A stretch of 64,000 nucleotides of DNA. It comes from an uncultured Bacteroidales bacterium. Lineage in GTDB: Bacteria; Bacteroidota; Bacteroidia; Bacteroidales; UBA932. The notes beneath the pieces are model-generated. The model did not search any database. It was not told the origin of the DNA and saw only the letters and a list, made by a program, of their open reading frames with translations. The DNA lies in the NCBI GenBank assembly GCA_944322605.1, contig CALUPD010000020.1:62001-126000 (forward strand), written 5' to 3'. Each line of letters begins with the position of its first letter. Positions within the stretch are counted from its first letter, which is position 1. This document shows, piece after piece, positions 1-9,564 of this stretch. The position numbers were made by a program, and so were the translations under genes.

Positions 1-460
1 ATTCGAGTTCGTTGATTTTGTAGCTTCTTTTTGACGAAATGTCGGTTTCCTGCAACAGGATGATGTCGGCATCGGCGCTTTTTATAAAAGAGGCGATTGC
101 TTCAAGGTTTTTTATAGTGTTTTCCTTGCTGTCGCGTACCTTTTTGCCGCCGTCATAGAAAAAATCCATGTTTTTCCCGAGTCCGGCATATCCGATGTTC
201 CAGGTCAGGATCCTGACCGTGTCAGGCAATGCATGCGCCTCGTTTGCCCGGCCGTTGGACGCTGGCAGCAGGCTGTCGGTTTTATCCGCGTCCATTTCCG
301 GCATGATTCGGGACTGAATGTCTCCGGCGTATTCGAGGACCGTTTCCACATTGTCCGGCCTGTAATCGGCAGCCATGCTTATTATAAAAAACAAAAGGAT
401 AAAGGCAGCCGGTATTCCGGCAATGCCGGTTATTGTCATGTACAGTCTCTTCTTTCTCAT
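1..460 (-). CDS. Endonuclease/exonuclease/phosphatase (EEP) family protein, 3' part missing
   Basis: The reverse strand is open from an ATG at 460 to the window edge, giving 153 codons of the N-terminal half. After a basic start (MRKKRLY) a hydrophobic stretch at about residues 9-28 forms a signal anchor, followed by a polar linker. The EEP fold begins with the strand ILTWNIGYAG, which holds the metal-binding Asn, and continues to IILLQETD, which holds the catalytic Glu. This family hydrolyses phosphodiester bonds in nucleic acids, lipids or small molecules; the substrate cannot be told. The anchor suggests that the domain faces the periplasm. The C-terminal catalytic Asp and His residues lie outside the window. 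The longer open frame on the opposite strand here is a shadow. Confidence 0.8.
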   Translation of the reverse strand, partial: MRKKRLYMTITGIAGIPAAFILLFFIISMAADYRPDNVETVLEYAGDIQSRIMPEMDADKTDSLLPASNGRANEAHALPDTVRILTWNIGYAGLGKNMDFFYDGGKKVRDSKENTIKNLEAIASFIKSADADIILLQETDISSKRSYKINELE

Positions 461-680
461 TTTTCCGTATTATATGAAAATATGTCCCGGTGCTTAGGGA
501 AATATTCTCGGCATTTTTAATAATGATTGTCCGAATTATTATCCCGGAATAAACTCATAGCGTGGAAGTCCGGATGCCTATGCCTCCCGTGGCCCTGTAA
601 GCCTGCTGGAAGATTTGCCGGTATCTTAGGTTTCGTGCCGATGTTTTAAAAGCGTGAAAATCACAATAGACGGTTAACAA

Positions 681-724
681 ATAACGGACCATGCGTCCTG
701 GTTCGGCTATGCATGGTCCGTTAT
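681..724 (-). terminator. Terminator-like hairpin after nqrF
   Basis: A perfect 14-bp stem (681-694 with 711-724) with a 16-base loop lies 22 bases beyond the nqrF stop codon. The T-tract on the reverse strand is weak (TTGTTAACC), so termination may be imperfect. The rest of 461-745 holds no gene that I can support. Confidence 0.65.
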
Positions 725-745
725 TTCGATTATTTGTTTCAGGGA

Positions 746-2008
746 TTAACCTCCGAAGTTGTCGAACAGTATGTTTTCGCTCGGAACTCCGAGATTGTCC
801 AGAAGAGTCAGTACCGACTGGGTCATCATTGGAGGACCGCACATCAGGTAAAGCGCGTCTTCAGGGTTTTCATGCTGTTTGAGGTATGTTTCATACATTA
901 CATTATGCACGAATCCCGCAGTGTAGCTGATTCCTGCCTTGTCTGCTTCAGGATCAGGCCTGTCGAGCGCAAGGTGGAACTTGAAGTTAGGGAATTCCTT
1001 TTCAAGGGAGTGGTAGTCGTCAAGATAGAATGCTTCCTTGAGGCTGCGTGCTCCATAGAAGAAGTTGACTTTCTTGGTCGTCCTTTCCGTCTTGAACAAG
1101 TGCATGATGTGGCTTCTCATAGGGGCCATTCCGGCACCGCCGCCGACAAATATCAATTCCTGATCTTCAGGAAGGTTTTCAGGCATGAAGAATTCTCCGT
1201 AAGGGCCTGAAATGGTAACCTTGTCGCCAGGCTTCAAAGAGAAAATGTATGAAGAGCAGACTCCCGGATTTACAGGAAGGAATTTTCTCGTGGCCCTGTC
1301 GATCGGCGGAGTCGCTATGCGGACGTTGAGTTTGATTATATCGCCTTCGGCAGGGTAGCAGGCCATACTGTATGCACGTATGGCAGGGACTGTATTGACC
1401 ATCTTAAGGTCGAACGCTCCCATTTTCACCCAGTCTTCCCTGTATTGTTCGTCTACGTCGATGTTCTTGTAGTCTACTGTCATCGGAGGAACATCCACCT
1501 GGATATATCCGCCTGATTTGAAGTGGAGGTGTTCCCCTTCAGGAAGTTTCACGACGAATTCCTTTATGAATGTAGCAACGTTATTGTTGGATATGACTTC
1601 GCATTCCCATTTCTTGACGCTCAACGCAGACTCAGGGATGACGATTTTAAGGTTTTCTTTTACCTTGACCTGGCATCCGAGCCTCCAGTTGTCGAGAATC
1701 TGTTTCCTGTTGAAGAATCCGACTTCCGTAGGAAGGATTGTTCCGCCTCCCTCAAGCACGCGGCATTTGCATTGTCCGCAGCTTCCTTTTCCGCCGCATG
1801 CGGATGAAAGGAAAATCTTCTGGTCTGCAAGCGTGTTGAGAAGCGAAGAACCCGGAGTTACTTCGATTTCCTTGGTTCCGTCATTGATGTTGATCTTTAC
1901 TTTGCCTTCCGGTGTCAGCTTGATCTTGACATACAGAAGGACGGCAACCAATATCAACGTGATGATAGCTATGGCTATCACTGAAGTTAAAATAGTATTC
2001 AATATCAT
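746..2008 (-). CDS. nqrF: Na+-translocating NADH:quinone reductase subunit F
   Basis: NADH-oxidising subunit of the six-protein Na+-NQR, which passes electrons from NADH through FAD and a 2Fe-2S centre to quinone and pumps sodium out. The 420 residues show one N-terminal membrane helix (about 5-28), a plant-type ferredoxin domain with ligands C71, C77, C80 and C112, an FAD-binding RAYSMA motif, an NAD-binding GGGAGMAPMRS motif, and the family's aromatic C-terminal end (DNFGG). Length is normal. It is the last gene of the nqrA-F operon, 18 bases after nqrE, and is followed by a hairpin. Confidence 0.97.
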   Translation of the reverse strand: MILNTILTSVIAIAIITLILVAVLLYVKIKLTPEGKVKININDGTKEIEVTPGSSLLNTLADQKIFLSSACGGKGSCGQCKCRVLEGGGTILPTEVGFFNRKQILDNWRLGCQVKVKENLKIVIPESALSVKKWECEVISNNNVATFIKEFVVKLPEGEHLHFKSGGYIQVDVPPMTVDYKNIDVDEQYREDWVKMGAFDLKMVNTVPAIRAYSMACYPAEGDIIKLNVRIATPPIDRATRKFLPVNPGVCSSYIFSLKPGDKVTISGPYGEFFMPENLPEDQELIFVGGGAGMAPMRSHIMHLFKTERTTKKVNFFYGARSLKEAFYLDDYHSLEKEFPNFKFHLALDRPDPEADKAGISYTAGFVHNVMYETYLKQHENPEDALYLMCGPPMMTQSVLTLLDNLGVPSENILFDNFGG

Positions 2009-2026
2009 CTTTTGCTTCCTCCCAAA

Positions 2027-2641
2027 TTAAAGTTGGATACCCATGAATGTCATGAATGATATCGCCATCAGCCCTACGGTTATGAAGGTTATTCCCAATC
2101 CGCGCAACGGGGCCGGTACATTGGAGTAGGATAGTTTTTCCCTGATTGCCGCCAAAGTGACGATTGCGAGGAACCAGCCTATTCCTGAACCGAGGGAATA
2201 AACGGTAGCTTCGCCGAGATTCACGAAATCCCTTTCCTGCATGAAGAGCGAGCCTCCGAGTATCGCGCAGTTCACGGCGATAAGCGGAAGGAATATTCCC
2301 AATGATGAATATAATTCAGGCGCGAACTTTTCAACGACCATTTCAACAATCTGCGTGATTGCGGCTATGACTGCGATGAACACGATAAAGCTGAGAAAGC
2401 TCAAATCCAGCGACGCGAATTTCTCGCCTGCCCATGAGAGAGCTCCCGGTTTGAAAACGAACTCGTTGAGCAGATAGTTTATAGGAAGCGTGATAAGAAG
2501 CACGAATATAACAGCAATACCCAAACCAGTAGCTGTCTTAACGTTTTTAGATACCGCCAAATACGAGCACATGCCCAAAAAGTAGGCGAATATCATGTTG
2601 TCAATGAAGATTGACTTTACAAATAAGCTTATGTAATCCAT
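2027..2641 (-). CDS. nqrE: Na+-translocating NADH:quinone reductase subunit E
   Basis: Integral membrane subunit of Na+-NQR, 204 residues with six predicted helices. The N-terminal segment ([20 protein letters not shown]) and the central [17 protein letters not shown] segment, here [13 protein letters not shown], are the conserved half-helices. Their cysteines are known in this family to hold an iron centre shared with NqrD in the membrane. NqrE is homologous to NqrD and packs against it in inverted topology. It is placed 18 bases after nqrD in the operon. Length and motifs are normal. Confidence 0.96.
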   Translation of the reverse strand: MDYISLFVKSIFIDNMIFAYFLGMCSYLAVSKNVKTATGLGIAVIFVLLITLPINYLLNEFVFKPGALSWAGEKFASLDLSFLSFIVFIAVIAAITQIVEMVVEKFAPELYSSLGIFLPLIAVNCAILGGSLFMQERDFVNLGEATVYSLGSGIGWFLAIVTLAAIREKLSYSNVPAPLRGLGITFITVGLMAISFMTFMGIQL

Positions 2642-2659
2642 TTCGATTCGAGTTTGATG

Positions 2660-3283
2660 TTATTTTTCCTGTAAATCTTTTTGTAAGCTTCTCTGTACCC
2701 ATACTATGCATCCGAGGAGGATCAATGCCATCGGAGGCAGGATGATAAGGCCGTTGTTCATGTATCCTGCATCGTAGAACGATTGAGGAATGATGCGCAT
2801 GCCGAACAGGGTTCCCGATCCGAGAAGTTCCCTTACGAATGAGACGATTACTAGAATCAAACCGTAGCCCGCGCCGTTTGCAAGCCCGTCAACCAATGAC
2901 GGTATAGGCCTGTTCCCGAGGGCGAATGCTTCGATACGTCCCATGACGATACAGTTGGTGATGATCAATCCGACATAGACCGAAAGCGTTTTGCTTATGC
3001 TGTAAGAATATGCTTTCAGGAACTGGTCGACAAGAATTACCATGAGGGATACGACTACGAGCTGTACTATGATTCTTATTCGGTTAGGAATCGAGTTCCT
3101 CATCATGGATACGACAAGGCTGGAAAGGCCTGTCACCACGGTTACAGACAATGCCATTACCAATGCGCCTTTCATCTGGACGGTTACTGCCAATGAGGAG
3201 CAGATGCCGAGCACAAGCACGGTAACAGGATTGCCCTTGAATATTGGTTTTAATAAAAGTTCTTTGTAATTAACGTCTTTCAT
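2660..3283 (-). CDS. nqrD: Na+-translocating NADH:quinone reductase subunit D
   Basis: Integral membrane subunit of 207 residues with about six helices. Key segments are NPVTVLVLGICSSLAV near the N-terminus and GLIITNCIVMGRIEAFA in the middle. The paired Cys residues in these segments are the family's membrane iron-centre ligands. The start is ATG at 3283, only 3 bases after the nqrC stop codon, so translation is probably coupled. It works as an intertwined pair with NqrE in the sodium-pumping core. Confidence 0.96.
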   Translation of the reverse strand: MKDVNYKELLLKPIFKGNPVTVLVLGICSSLAVTVQMKGALVMALSVTVVTGLSSLVVSMMRNSIPNRIRIIVQLVVVSLMVILVDQFLKAYSYSISKTLSVYVGLIITNCIVMGRIEAFALGNRPIPSLVDGLANGAGYGLILVIVSFVRELLGSGTLFGMRIIPQSFYDAGYMNNGLIILPPMALILLGCIVWVQRSLQKDLQEK

Positions 3284-3286
3284 GTT

Positions 3287-4147
3287 TTATTCCTCCGCGT
3301 TAATGTTAGTGCCGGTTTCGTCTGTTCCTGCCTGCGCTGCTGCATTTTCAGAAGCAATTGTCTTGAAATAAGGAACATAGAAACTTAGCCATTGTTCTAT
3401 GGTTTTTTGAAGGGCGTTGGATGTAATCGTGCCTCCGCTTATGGCGTCGACTCCGTTGATGTCCCCATGGGCTCCTCCTTTCACAACCTTGACTGAAACG
3501 AAATTTCCGGCCTGGTCGTAAATCTGCTTGCCGTGGAACTGGCTGTAGAATTTTTCATGGGCGATTTCGGCACCGAGTCCAGGGGTTTCTCCCTTATGGT
3601 CGAAAACCGCGCCGTCAAGAGTGTTCATGTCCTCTTCGAAAGCGAGGTAGCCCCATACAGGTCCCCAAAGTCCTGCTCCGTAGCATGGCACTACGCGAAT
3701 CTTCCTGCCGTCTGAATTGAAAGTGTAGACCGGCAGCTGGAGCTGTGCCTTGAGAGCGTTTATTTCGCTTTCGCTTTGTCCTTTATCCTGCGCGTCAGCT
3801 ATCTTTTTCATCAGGTCGTACTGAGGCTTGAGCGCGTCGAAAATGACAGGCTTTCCGTCTTCGCCCTTTATCGTAAGGGTCTGGAGGGTTTTGCCTTCGT
3901 AATTTATTATTTCAGCTGAGGCTACGCAGTTCTGGTATTGTTCGAGAACGTAGGCATTGCCTTTTTGTGCAGCAGCCTCGGCATCGTAAAGGTTGGCGGC
4001 CGTAAGTATTTTGCTGATTGTTTCGACCTTGACGTTGTCGTCCTGACGCGGTTTCAAGGCCATCGACACGAAAGCAAGAATCGCAGCGACCAATATAACG
4101 AGTACAGTTGAATAAATTACCGTATATGTATTGCCGTTAGTATTCAT
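3287..4147 (-). CDS. nqrC: Na+-translocating NADH:quinone reductase subunit C
   Basis: Carries one of two FMN groups bound covalently through phosphoester to threonine. The 286-residue protein has one N-terminal membrane helix (about 9-29) and a periplasmic FMN-binding domain. The attachment site reads AISGGTITS with T240 as the expected FMN carrier. The usual motif is SGAT, so the Ala before Thr is replaced by Gly. The product is somewhat longer than most homologues because of an acidic, Ala-rich tail. It lies 4 bases after nqrB in the operon. Confidence 0.96.
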   Translation of the reverse strand: MNTNGNTYTVIYSTVLVILVAAILAFVSMALKPRQDDNVKVETISKILTAANLYDAEAAAQKGNAYVLEQYQNCVASAEIINYEGKTLQTLTIKGEDGKPVIFDALKPQYDLMKKIADAQDKGQSESEINALKAQLQLPVYTFNSDGRKIRVVPCYGAGLWGPVWGYLAFEEDMNTLDGAVFDHKGETPGLGAEIAHEKFYSQFHGKQIYDQAGNFVSVKVVKGGAHGDINGVDAISGGTITSNALQKTIEQWLSFYVPYFKTIASENAAAQAGTDETGTNINAEE

Positions 4148-4151
4148 ACTT

Positions 4152-5336
4152 TTAATAATTAAGCGATTTTATTCTTTTGTTTCTTCTGCTGATAGAGAAA
4201 TCTATCACGTAATGGTCGATAAGCGGTGCGAACGTGTTCATTAGCAGAATGGCCAGCATCATGCCTTCCGCGTATCCAGGGTTGAACAGCCTTACGGTGA
4301 CGGTAAGCGCGCCTATCAGGAATCCGTAGATCCATTTTCCTGCCTCAGTCTGCGCGGATGTCACAGGGTCGGTAGCCATGAATACTGTTCCGAATGCGAA
4401 GCCTCCCATTACAAGATGGTAATATGCAGGCAATTCGAGATACGGAGTCCCGCCTATGAGGTTTCCGAGGAATCCTACGAACAATGCTCCTGCTACTGAG
4501 GAAAGCATTACTTTCCAGCTTGCTATTCCTGCCCAAATCAATATCACGGCTCCTATGAGAATGGCTATCTTGGAAGTTTCCCCGACAGAACCAGGTATCC
4601 ATCCTGCGAACATGTCCCAAAGGCTGTAACCTACGCTATTTAGCGTGTCTGCGACATTTGTCTGGGCGCCTGTCGCGTAAGAGAGCGGGGTTGCTCCTGA
4701 AAATCCGTCCACTATGCCTTCTCCTTTGCCGAGTCCTGCTACCCATACGGTGTCTCCGGACATTTTGCTAGGGTATGAGAAGAACAGGAACGCCCTGCAA
4801 AGCAAAGCCGGGTTCCATATGTTCATTCCGGTTCCTCCGAATACTTCCTTGCCGAGTATGACGGCGAATGCCACAGCGAGGGCGAGCATCCACAGCGGGA
4901 CATCGATAGGAACTATAAGAGGAATGATCATTCCTGAGACGAGGTATCCTTCGTTCACTTCATGGCCTCTGATCTGGGCTGAAATGAATTCTATGCCGAG
5001 ACCTACGATGTAGGAAACAAGGTAGAGAGGAAGGACTTGCAGGATGCCGTATCCTACCATTCTCCAGAATCCCCAGTCTCCTCCTATTGCAAGGTTGTGC
5101 TGGTAGCCGACATTCCAGATTCCGAAAAGAAGAGACGGAACCAATGCGAGCACCACGATTATCATTATCCTTTTCAAGTCGACACAGTCCCTTACGTGGG
5201 AGCCTTTCGCTGTCACTGTGTTCGGAACATACAAAAATGACTCGAATGCGTCAAAAGTCGAATGCAGAAATCCGAATTTCCCTCCTTTTTCGAAATTCGG
5301 TTTAATCTTGTCTATGTAATTTCTCAATCCGTTCAT
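4152..5336 (-). CDS. nqrB: Na+-translocating NADH:quinone reductase subunit B
   Basis: Large membrane subunit, 394 residues with about ten helices. It forms the sodium channel, binds riboflavin and carries the second covalent FMN. The attachment motif GFSGATPLSYATG is intact, with T216 as the FMN carrier. The N-terminal cytoplasmic stretch (residues 1-55) contains the family's FLYVPNTVTAKGSHVRD segment. It follows nqrA by 13 bases. Confidence 0.97.
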   Translation of the reverse strand: MNGLRNYIDKIKPNFEKGGKFGFLHSTFDAFESFLYVPNTVTAKGSHVRDCVDLKRIMIIVVLALVPSLLFGIWNVGYQHNLAIGGDWGFWRMVGYGILQVLPLYLVSYIVGLGIEFISAQIRGHEVNEGYLVSGMIIPLIVPIDVPLWMLALAVAFAVILGKEVFGGTGMNIWNPALLCRAFLFFSYPSKMSGDTVWVAGLGKGEGIVDGFSGATPLSYATGAQTNVADTLNSVGYSLWDMFAGWIPGSVGETSKIAILIGAVILIWAGIASWKVMLSSVAGALFVGFLGNLIGGTPYLELPAYYHLVMGGFAFGTVFMATDPVTSAQTEAGKWIYGFLIGALTVTVRLFNPGYAEGMMLAILLMNTFAPLIDHYVIDFSISRRNKRIKSLNY

Positions 5337-5349
5337 ATCCTTTAATCCA

Positions 5350-6705
5350 TTAAGCCATTTCTTTTAACATGAGATTTATTCCGCCGGACAGGATTTCCTG
5401 TATTTCAATTTTCGACGGGCAAACGTATTCGCAAAGGGCGAGGTCTTCTTCTATGACTTCGTATATTCCGAATTTCTCCATTTTGTCTATGTCCTGGGCA
5501 AGGCATGCCTTGATCAGGTAAACAGGATACAGGTCCATAGGGAGGACTTTGGAGTAAACATCTGAAACCACGAATGCGCGTACACCGCCGTTTATGTTGG
5601 TATCCATGTCGTAACGTTTCTTAGGGCACATCCATGAGAAGTACGAGTGTGAAAAGCTGAATTTCTTAGGACGTACAACCTTGGCCCATCCGAGCATTTC
5701 GTATTTGTCCCCTTCTTCGAGCGCTGTGATCTGGTTGTCGAAGAATCCTAGGAACCCGTCTTCTGCTATCTTTTCTCCCGTAAGCACGTTTCCGCTGATT
5801 ACCCTTATATGCCCGTTGGATTTGTCGAACATTTCAGACAGTCCTGAAACGCAGCTTCCGAAAGGCATTCTGACATATGACGCGTTCAATGCCCTTGGTC
5901 CGGTCACGGCAACCGTCTTTTCCATTTTGCATATGCCCGTCTTTACGAAGTTTCCGAGCACTGCAAGCAGGTGCATGTCGACCGTCCATACGGTTTCGCC
6001 TTTTCTTACAGGCGCTATGTGGTGTATCTGCACGCCTGCGTTGCCTGCCGGATGCATTCCCTTGAACGTGTGGAAAACCACTCCTTTCAGATTCCTGAAC
6101 GGGGTTGCGGCTTCTTCGTCGGCATTGAGAGATACGTGTATTTTTCCTGATGTCAGTTTTGACAATACGTCTATGCCTGCCTGGATATTGTCTATTTCGT
6201 CTTTGAGGACGAATGACAGATCGGCTGCAAGCGGTGCGCTGTTGAATGCAGATATGAAAATATCCCTCGGTACGTCATTGATGTTAGGGATTGTGCCGTA
6301 AGGCCTTTGTTTCAGAACAGGCCACATCCCTCCTTTGAGGAGATGATCCACTATCTGCTCGCGGCTCGCATTGGCTTCGAGAACAGGGAATTTTTCGTAT
6401 TCCGTTTCCTTGTCTGCCTTTACGCGGATTTCAAGAAGTTTCCTTTTTTCTCCGCGAACTATAGCTTCAACTGTACCGCTGCATGGCGACACGAACAATA
6501 TTTCCGGGCGCAACTTGTCCTTGAATAAAGCCGTTCCAGCCTTTACGGTGTCTCCTTCTTTGACGAGAAGTTTCGGAGTGACACCCCTGAAATCGGTCGG
6601 CTTTACCGCGACAATGTCCGGAACTATCGTTTTGCTGATACGGGCTTCCGCCTTTCCTTCTATAGGAATGTCCAGCCCTTTGCGTAAATGAATATAGTTT
6701 GACAT
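5350..6705 (-). CDS. nqrA: Na+-translocating NADH:quinone reductase subunit A
   Basis: Cytoplasmic, non-membrane subunit of 451 residues that sits on NqrB and has been linked to quinone binding. It begins with the typical HLRKGLDIPIEGKAE segment and ends with the conserved C-terminal region LCEYVCPSKIEIQEILSGG. First gene of the operon; the start at 6705 is preceded at 6738-6745 by a -7 promoter box on the reverse strand. With the other five genes it gives a complete Na+-NQR, the main respiratory NADH dehydrogenase in many anaerobic Bacteroidota. Confidence 0.96.
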   Translation of the reverse strand: MSNYIHLRKGLDIPIEGKAEARISKTIVPDIVAVKPTDFRGVTPKLLVKEGDTVKAGTALFKDKLRPEILFVSPCSGTVEAIVRGEKRKLLEIRVKADKETEYEKFPVLEANASREQIVDHLLKGGMWPVLKQRPYGTIPNINDVPRDIFISAFNSAPLAADLSFVLKDEIDNIQAGIDVLSKLTSGKIHVSLNADEEAATPFRNLKGVVFHTFKGMHPAGNAGVQIHHIAPVRKGETVWTVDMHLLAVLGNFVKTGICKMEKTVAVTGPRALNASYVRMPFGSCVSGLSEMFDKSNGHIRVISGNVLTGEKIAEDGFLGFFDNQITALEEGDKYEMLGWAKVVRPKKFSFSHSYFSWMCPKKRYDMDTNINGGVRAFVVSDVYSKVLPMDLYPVYLIKACLAQDIDKMEKFGIYEVIEEDLALCEYVCPSKIEIQEILSGGINLMLKEMA

Positions 6706-6737
6706 TATCTATGTGTTTGAAATTAAATTTTTGGTCG

Positions 6738-6745
6738 CAAATATA
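6738..6745 (-). promoter_or_regulatory. nqr operon promoter (-7 box)
   Basis: TATATTTG on the reverse strand, 33 bases before the nqrA start codon, matches the Bacteroidota -7 consensus TAnnTTTG. No clear -33 TTTG at the right spacing was found. Confidence 0.6.
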
Positions 6746-6780
6746 ATATATGGCATTCAAAAACTAAAAATTAAATTGAC

Positions 6781-6811
6781 TTTGTTTTTACGATTATGCT
6801 GATTAGATTTG
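6781..6811 (+). promoter_or_regulatory. Helicase gene promoter
   Basis: TTTG at 6781-6784, 19 bases, then TAGATTTG at 6804-6811: a full match to the Bacteroidota promoter. Transcription would start about 15 bases before the ATG at 6834, giving a very short leader. Confidence 0.75.
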
Positions 6812-6833
6812 CGCGTTTAAAAAGCGATATGGA

Positions 6834-9251
6834 ATGGATGTTTTAGAAGGTTTGAATGATGCTCAGAGAAAGGCTGTCGAGTGTATCGACGGGCCTTCCC
6901 TGATAGTGGCGGGAGCGGGTTCCGGAAAGACGAGGGTGCTGACAAGGAGGATTGCGAATGTCATAAGCAGGGGAACCCCGCCTGATTCCGTGCTTGCGCT
7001 TACGTTTACCAACAAGGCGGCAAGGGAGATGAAAGAGAGGATAGCGTCGCTTGTCGGAGAAAAGGAGGCTGCGAGGATATGGATGGGTACTTTTCATTCC
7101 GTATTCATAAGGTTCCTGCGCAAATATGCCGACAGGATCGGATTCCCTCAAAGTTTTACCATATATACTACTTCGGACAGCAAAAGCGCGATAAAGGCCT
7201 GCATCAAGGAGCTGAAACTTGACAATAACGAGAAATACAAGCCCAACGAGATATATTCGCGCATTTCAAAGGCGAAGAACAATCTCATAACGGCAGACGC
7301 CTACGAGCGCAATTCCGAAATACAGATAGCGGACAGGGCTGCCGGTAAAGACAGGATTTCGGACATATTCAAGCTCTATTCCGCCAAATGCAAGGCGGCA
7401 GGGGCGATGGATTTCGACGACATACTTCTGTATGCCAATATCTTATTGAGGGATAATCCTGATGCCCTTGAAGATTTGAGAACAAGGTTCAGGTACATGC
7501 TTGTCGACGAGTACCAGGATACAAATTACGCGCAGTACCTTATAATAAAAAAGCTTTCTTCAAAATACAGGAACATTTGCGTGGTGGGCGACGATGCCCA
7601 AAGCATATACGGGTTCAGGGGCGCGAGGATAGAGAATATCCTGAATTTCAAGACTGATTATCCGGAAGCCAAGGAATTCAGGTTAGAGCAGAATTACAGG
7701 TCCACGAAGAATATAGTGAATGCCGCGAACAGCCTTATTTCCAAGAATAGCATGCAGTTGAAGAAGAACTGCTTTTCAGCTGCCGACGAGGGAGAGAGGA
7801 TACATATATTGCACGCGTCCGACGAACAGGGGGAAGGTCTGGAGATAGCGTCTTCGATCATGTCGAGGGTATACTCTTCCAAATCCCCATTTTCCGATTT
7901 CGCAGTGCTCTACAGGACAAATGCGCAGTCGAGGGCGATAGAGGAATCTTTGAGAAGAATAGGCATACCTTATATAATATATTCCGGAAATTCCTTTTAC
8001 GACAGGGCGGAAGTCAAGGACGTGCTTGCATATTTGAGGCTTGCAGTGAACCCTAAGGACGACGAAGCTTTCAAGCGTGTCGTGAACCTTCCTCCGAAAG
8101 GCATAGGCGAGACTTCCATGGGCCATTTGCAGGAAGCGGCGGCAGCTTCAGGCGTGTCATTTTACGAGGCGGTCCTGTCGTCTCCGCTTGAAAGGTTCGG
8201 GCTAAAGGCTGCGGCGATAACCAAGTTCAGGATGTTCGCGGAAATGATAAGGTCGTTGAACGGATTGACAGGGGATATGAACGCTTATGATTTTGCCATG
8301 GAGGCATGCACAAGAAGCGGCCTTATAAGGCATTTCTCGCAGGACGAGTCCATTGAAGGCAAGGCCAGGTTAGAGAATGTGGAGGAATTGCTGAACAGCA
8401 TAAAGGAGTTTTGCGAGCAGGGAGGAAACTCTGCTGTCCAGGAATACGGCGAAGAAAGCCAAGGCTCAGGGGATCAGGATGGGAAAAGCCGGGATCCGCT
8501 GTCGATAGAAAGCTATCTTGAAAACGTTTCGCTCATGACTGACATGGACAGGGAAGATTCCGGGGAGGACAAGAACAAGGTCGTGCTTATGACTGTCCAT
8601 TCTTCGAAAGGCCTGGAATTCCCGTATGTATATATTGCGGGAATGGAGGACATGCTTTTCCCGTCAGTTACTTCGACCAGCACGCAGGATGAAGTTGAAG
8701 AAGAAAGACGCCTGTTTTATGTCGCTCTGACAAGGGCTGAAAAGGCTGTCTGCTTGTCATATGCCGAGTCGAGGTTCAAATGGGGGTCGAGGATTTCATG
8801 CAAGCCGAGCAGGTTCATCATGGAAATCGACCGCCGTTTCATGGATGAACTGCCGGAAAACGATTTTGAAGATCAGTCCGGATTCGAGCGCGGAGGCTTT
8901 TCCGGTTTGTCCGGCTTTTCCGGCGGCAGGCGGCAGCCTGCTTATGGCGGACGTCCGGCAGGAAGCCAGGCCGGGACGACGGCAGGCAGGCAGGACATGT
9001 CCAGGACGTCTTCTGCGAATATTCCGGCAGGTGTCAGGACGGTGATGCACGGACGGCCTGCGAATCCCGATTTCAAGCCGGATGCTCCGGATAAATTCTT
9101 CGAAGGCGCGAATGTCGAGCATGACAGGTTCGGCAACGGTGTCATATTGTCTTTGAGCGGGAAGATGCCGGATATGCGGGCCGTTGTTTCTTTCGACGAA
9201 TTCGGGGAAAAGACATTATTATTAAAATATGCAAAATTAAAATTAAGATAA
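6834..9251 (+). CDS. pcrA: UvrD/PcrA-type 3'-5' DNA helicase
   Basis: Superfamily 1A helicase used in repair and in removing obstacles at replication forks. All motifs are in order in the 805 residues: Walker A AGAGSGKT (K32), FTNKAAREM, DEYQDT (about 225), GDDAQSIYGFRGA, QNYRS, TVHSSKGLEFPYVYIAGME and RRLFYVALTRA. A Gly/Arg/Ser-rich linker (about 680-745) joins to a C-terminal tudor-like domain with HDRFGNGVI, which in PcrA contacts RNA polymerase. It is slightly longer than the usual 720-780 residues because of the linker. Single-gene unit with its own promoter, ended by a hairpin. Confidence 0.95.
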   Translation: MDVLEGLNDAQRKAVECIDGPSLIVAGAGSGKTRVLTRRIANVISRGTPPDSVLALTFTNKAAREMKERIASLVGEKEAARIWMGTFHSVFIRFLRKYADRIGFPQSFTIYTTSDSKSAIKACIKELKLDNNEKYKPNEIYSRISKAKNNLITADAYERNSEIQIADRAAGKDRISDIFKLYSAKCKAAGAMDFDDILLYANILLRDNPDALEDLRTRFRYMLVDEYQDTNYAQYLIIKKLSSKYRNICVVGDDAQSIYGFRGARIENILNFKTDYPEAKEFRLEQNYRSTKNIVNAANSLISKNSMQLKKNCFSAADEGERIHILHASDEQGEGLEIASSIMSRVYSSKSPFSDFAVLYRTNAQSRAIEESLRRIGIPYIIYSGNSFYDRAEVKDVLAYLRLAVNPKDDEAFKRVVNLPPKGIGETSMGHLQEAAAASGVSFYEAVLSSPLERFGLKAAAITKFRMFAEMIRSLNGLTGDMNAYDFAMEACTRSGLIRHFSQDESIEGKARLENVEELLNSIKEFCEQGGNSAVQEYGEESQGSGDQDGKSRDPLSIESYLENVSLMTDMDREDSGEDKNKVVLMTVHSSKGLEFPYVYIAGMEDMLFPSVTSTSTQDEVEEERRLFYVALTRAEKAVCLSYAESRFKWGSRISCKPSRFIMEIDRRFMDELPENDFEDQSGFERGGFSGLSGFSGGRRQPAYGGRPAGSQAGTTAGRQDMSRTSSANIPAGVRTVMHGRPANPDFKPDAPDKFFEGANVEHDRFGNGVILSLSGKMPDMRAVVSFDEFGEKTLLLKYAKLKLR

Positions 9252-9324
9252 GCCAAATCGTGGCATAGTTATTGTAATAAATTAAACTGAAATTTTTCAT
9301 AGTTTAAGTTTAGGTTTAGTAAGT

Positions 9325-9357
9325 AGCAGGCTCGTCTTTCTGTAAGACGGGCCTGCT
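9325..9357 (+). terminator. Terminator-like hairpin after the helicase gene
   Basis: 14-bp stem (9325-9338 with 9344-9357, one G-U pair) and a 5-base loop, 73 bases beyond the stop codon. The following tract ATGATTTT is only moderately T-rich. Confidence 0.6.
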
Positions 9358-9530
9358 ATGATTTTAGCCGGTCGCGTTCACCGCAGTTCATATGCGAAGC
9401 GGTAATGCATTTCGGACAATGCTGGCGCCTCCTTGTTTTGCATCAACGGAAAATCCATCCGGTCAGTGTTATTATCTTTTCTTTTATTCCTTATTTTCTT
9501 TTTCTTAATCGTTTTCAATCAGGATATTCA

Positions 9531-9538
9531 TACTTTTG
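9531..9538 (+). promoter_or_regulatory. Lipoprotein gene promoter (-7 box)
   Basis: TACTTTTG matches TAnnTTTG and lies 27 bases before the ATG at 9565. Because the box is inside the longest open frame, it argues that the upstream 44 codons are not translated. Confidence 0.6.
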
Positions 9539-9564
9539 CATGTCAATCAAAATGTGAGGAAGAT

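Noticed and set aside
9433..9564. N-terminal extension of the lipoprotein
   Set aside because: Contains the promoter box and would bury the lipoprotein signal peptide.
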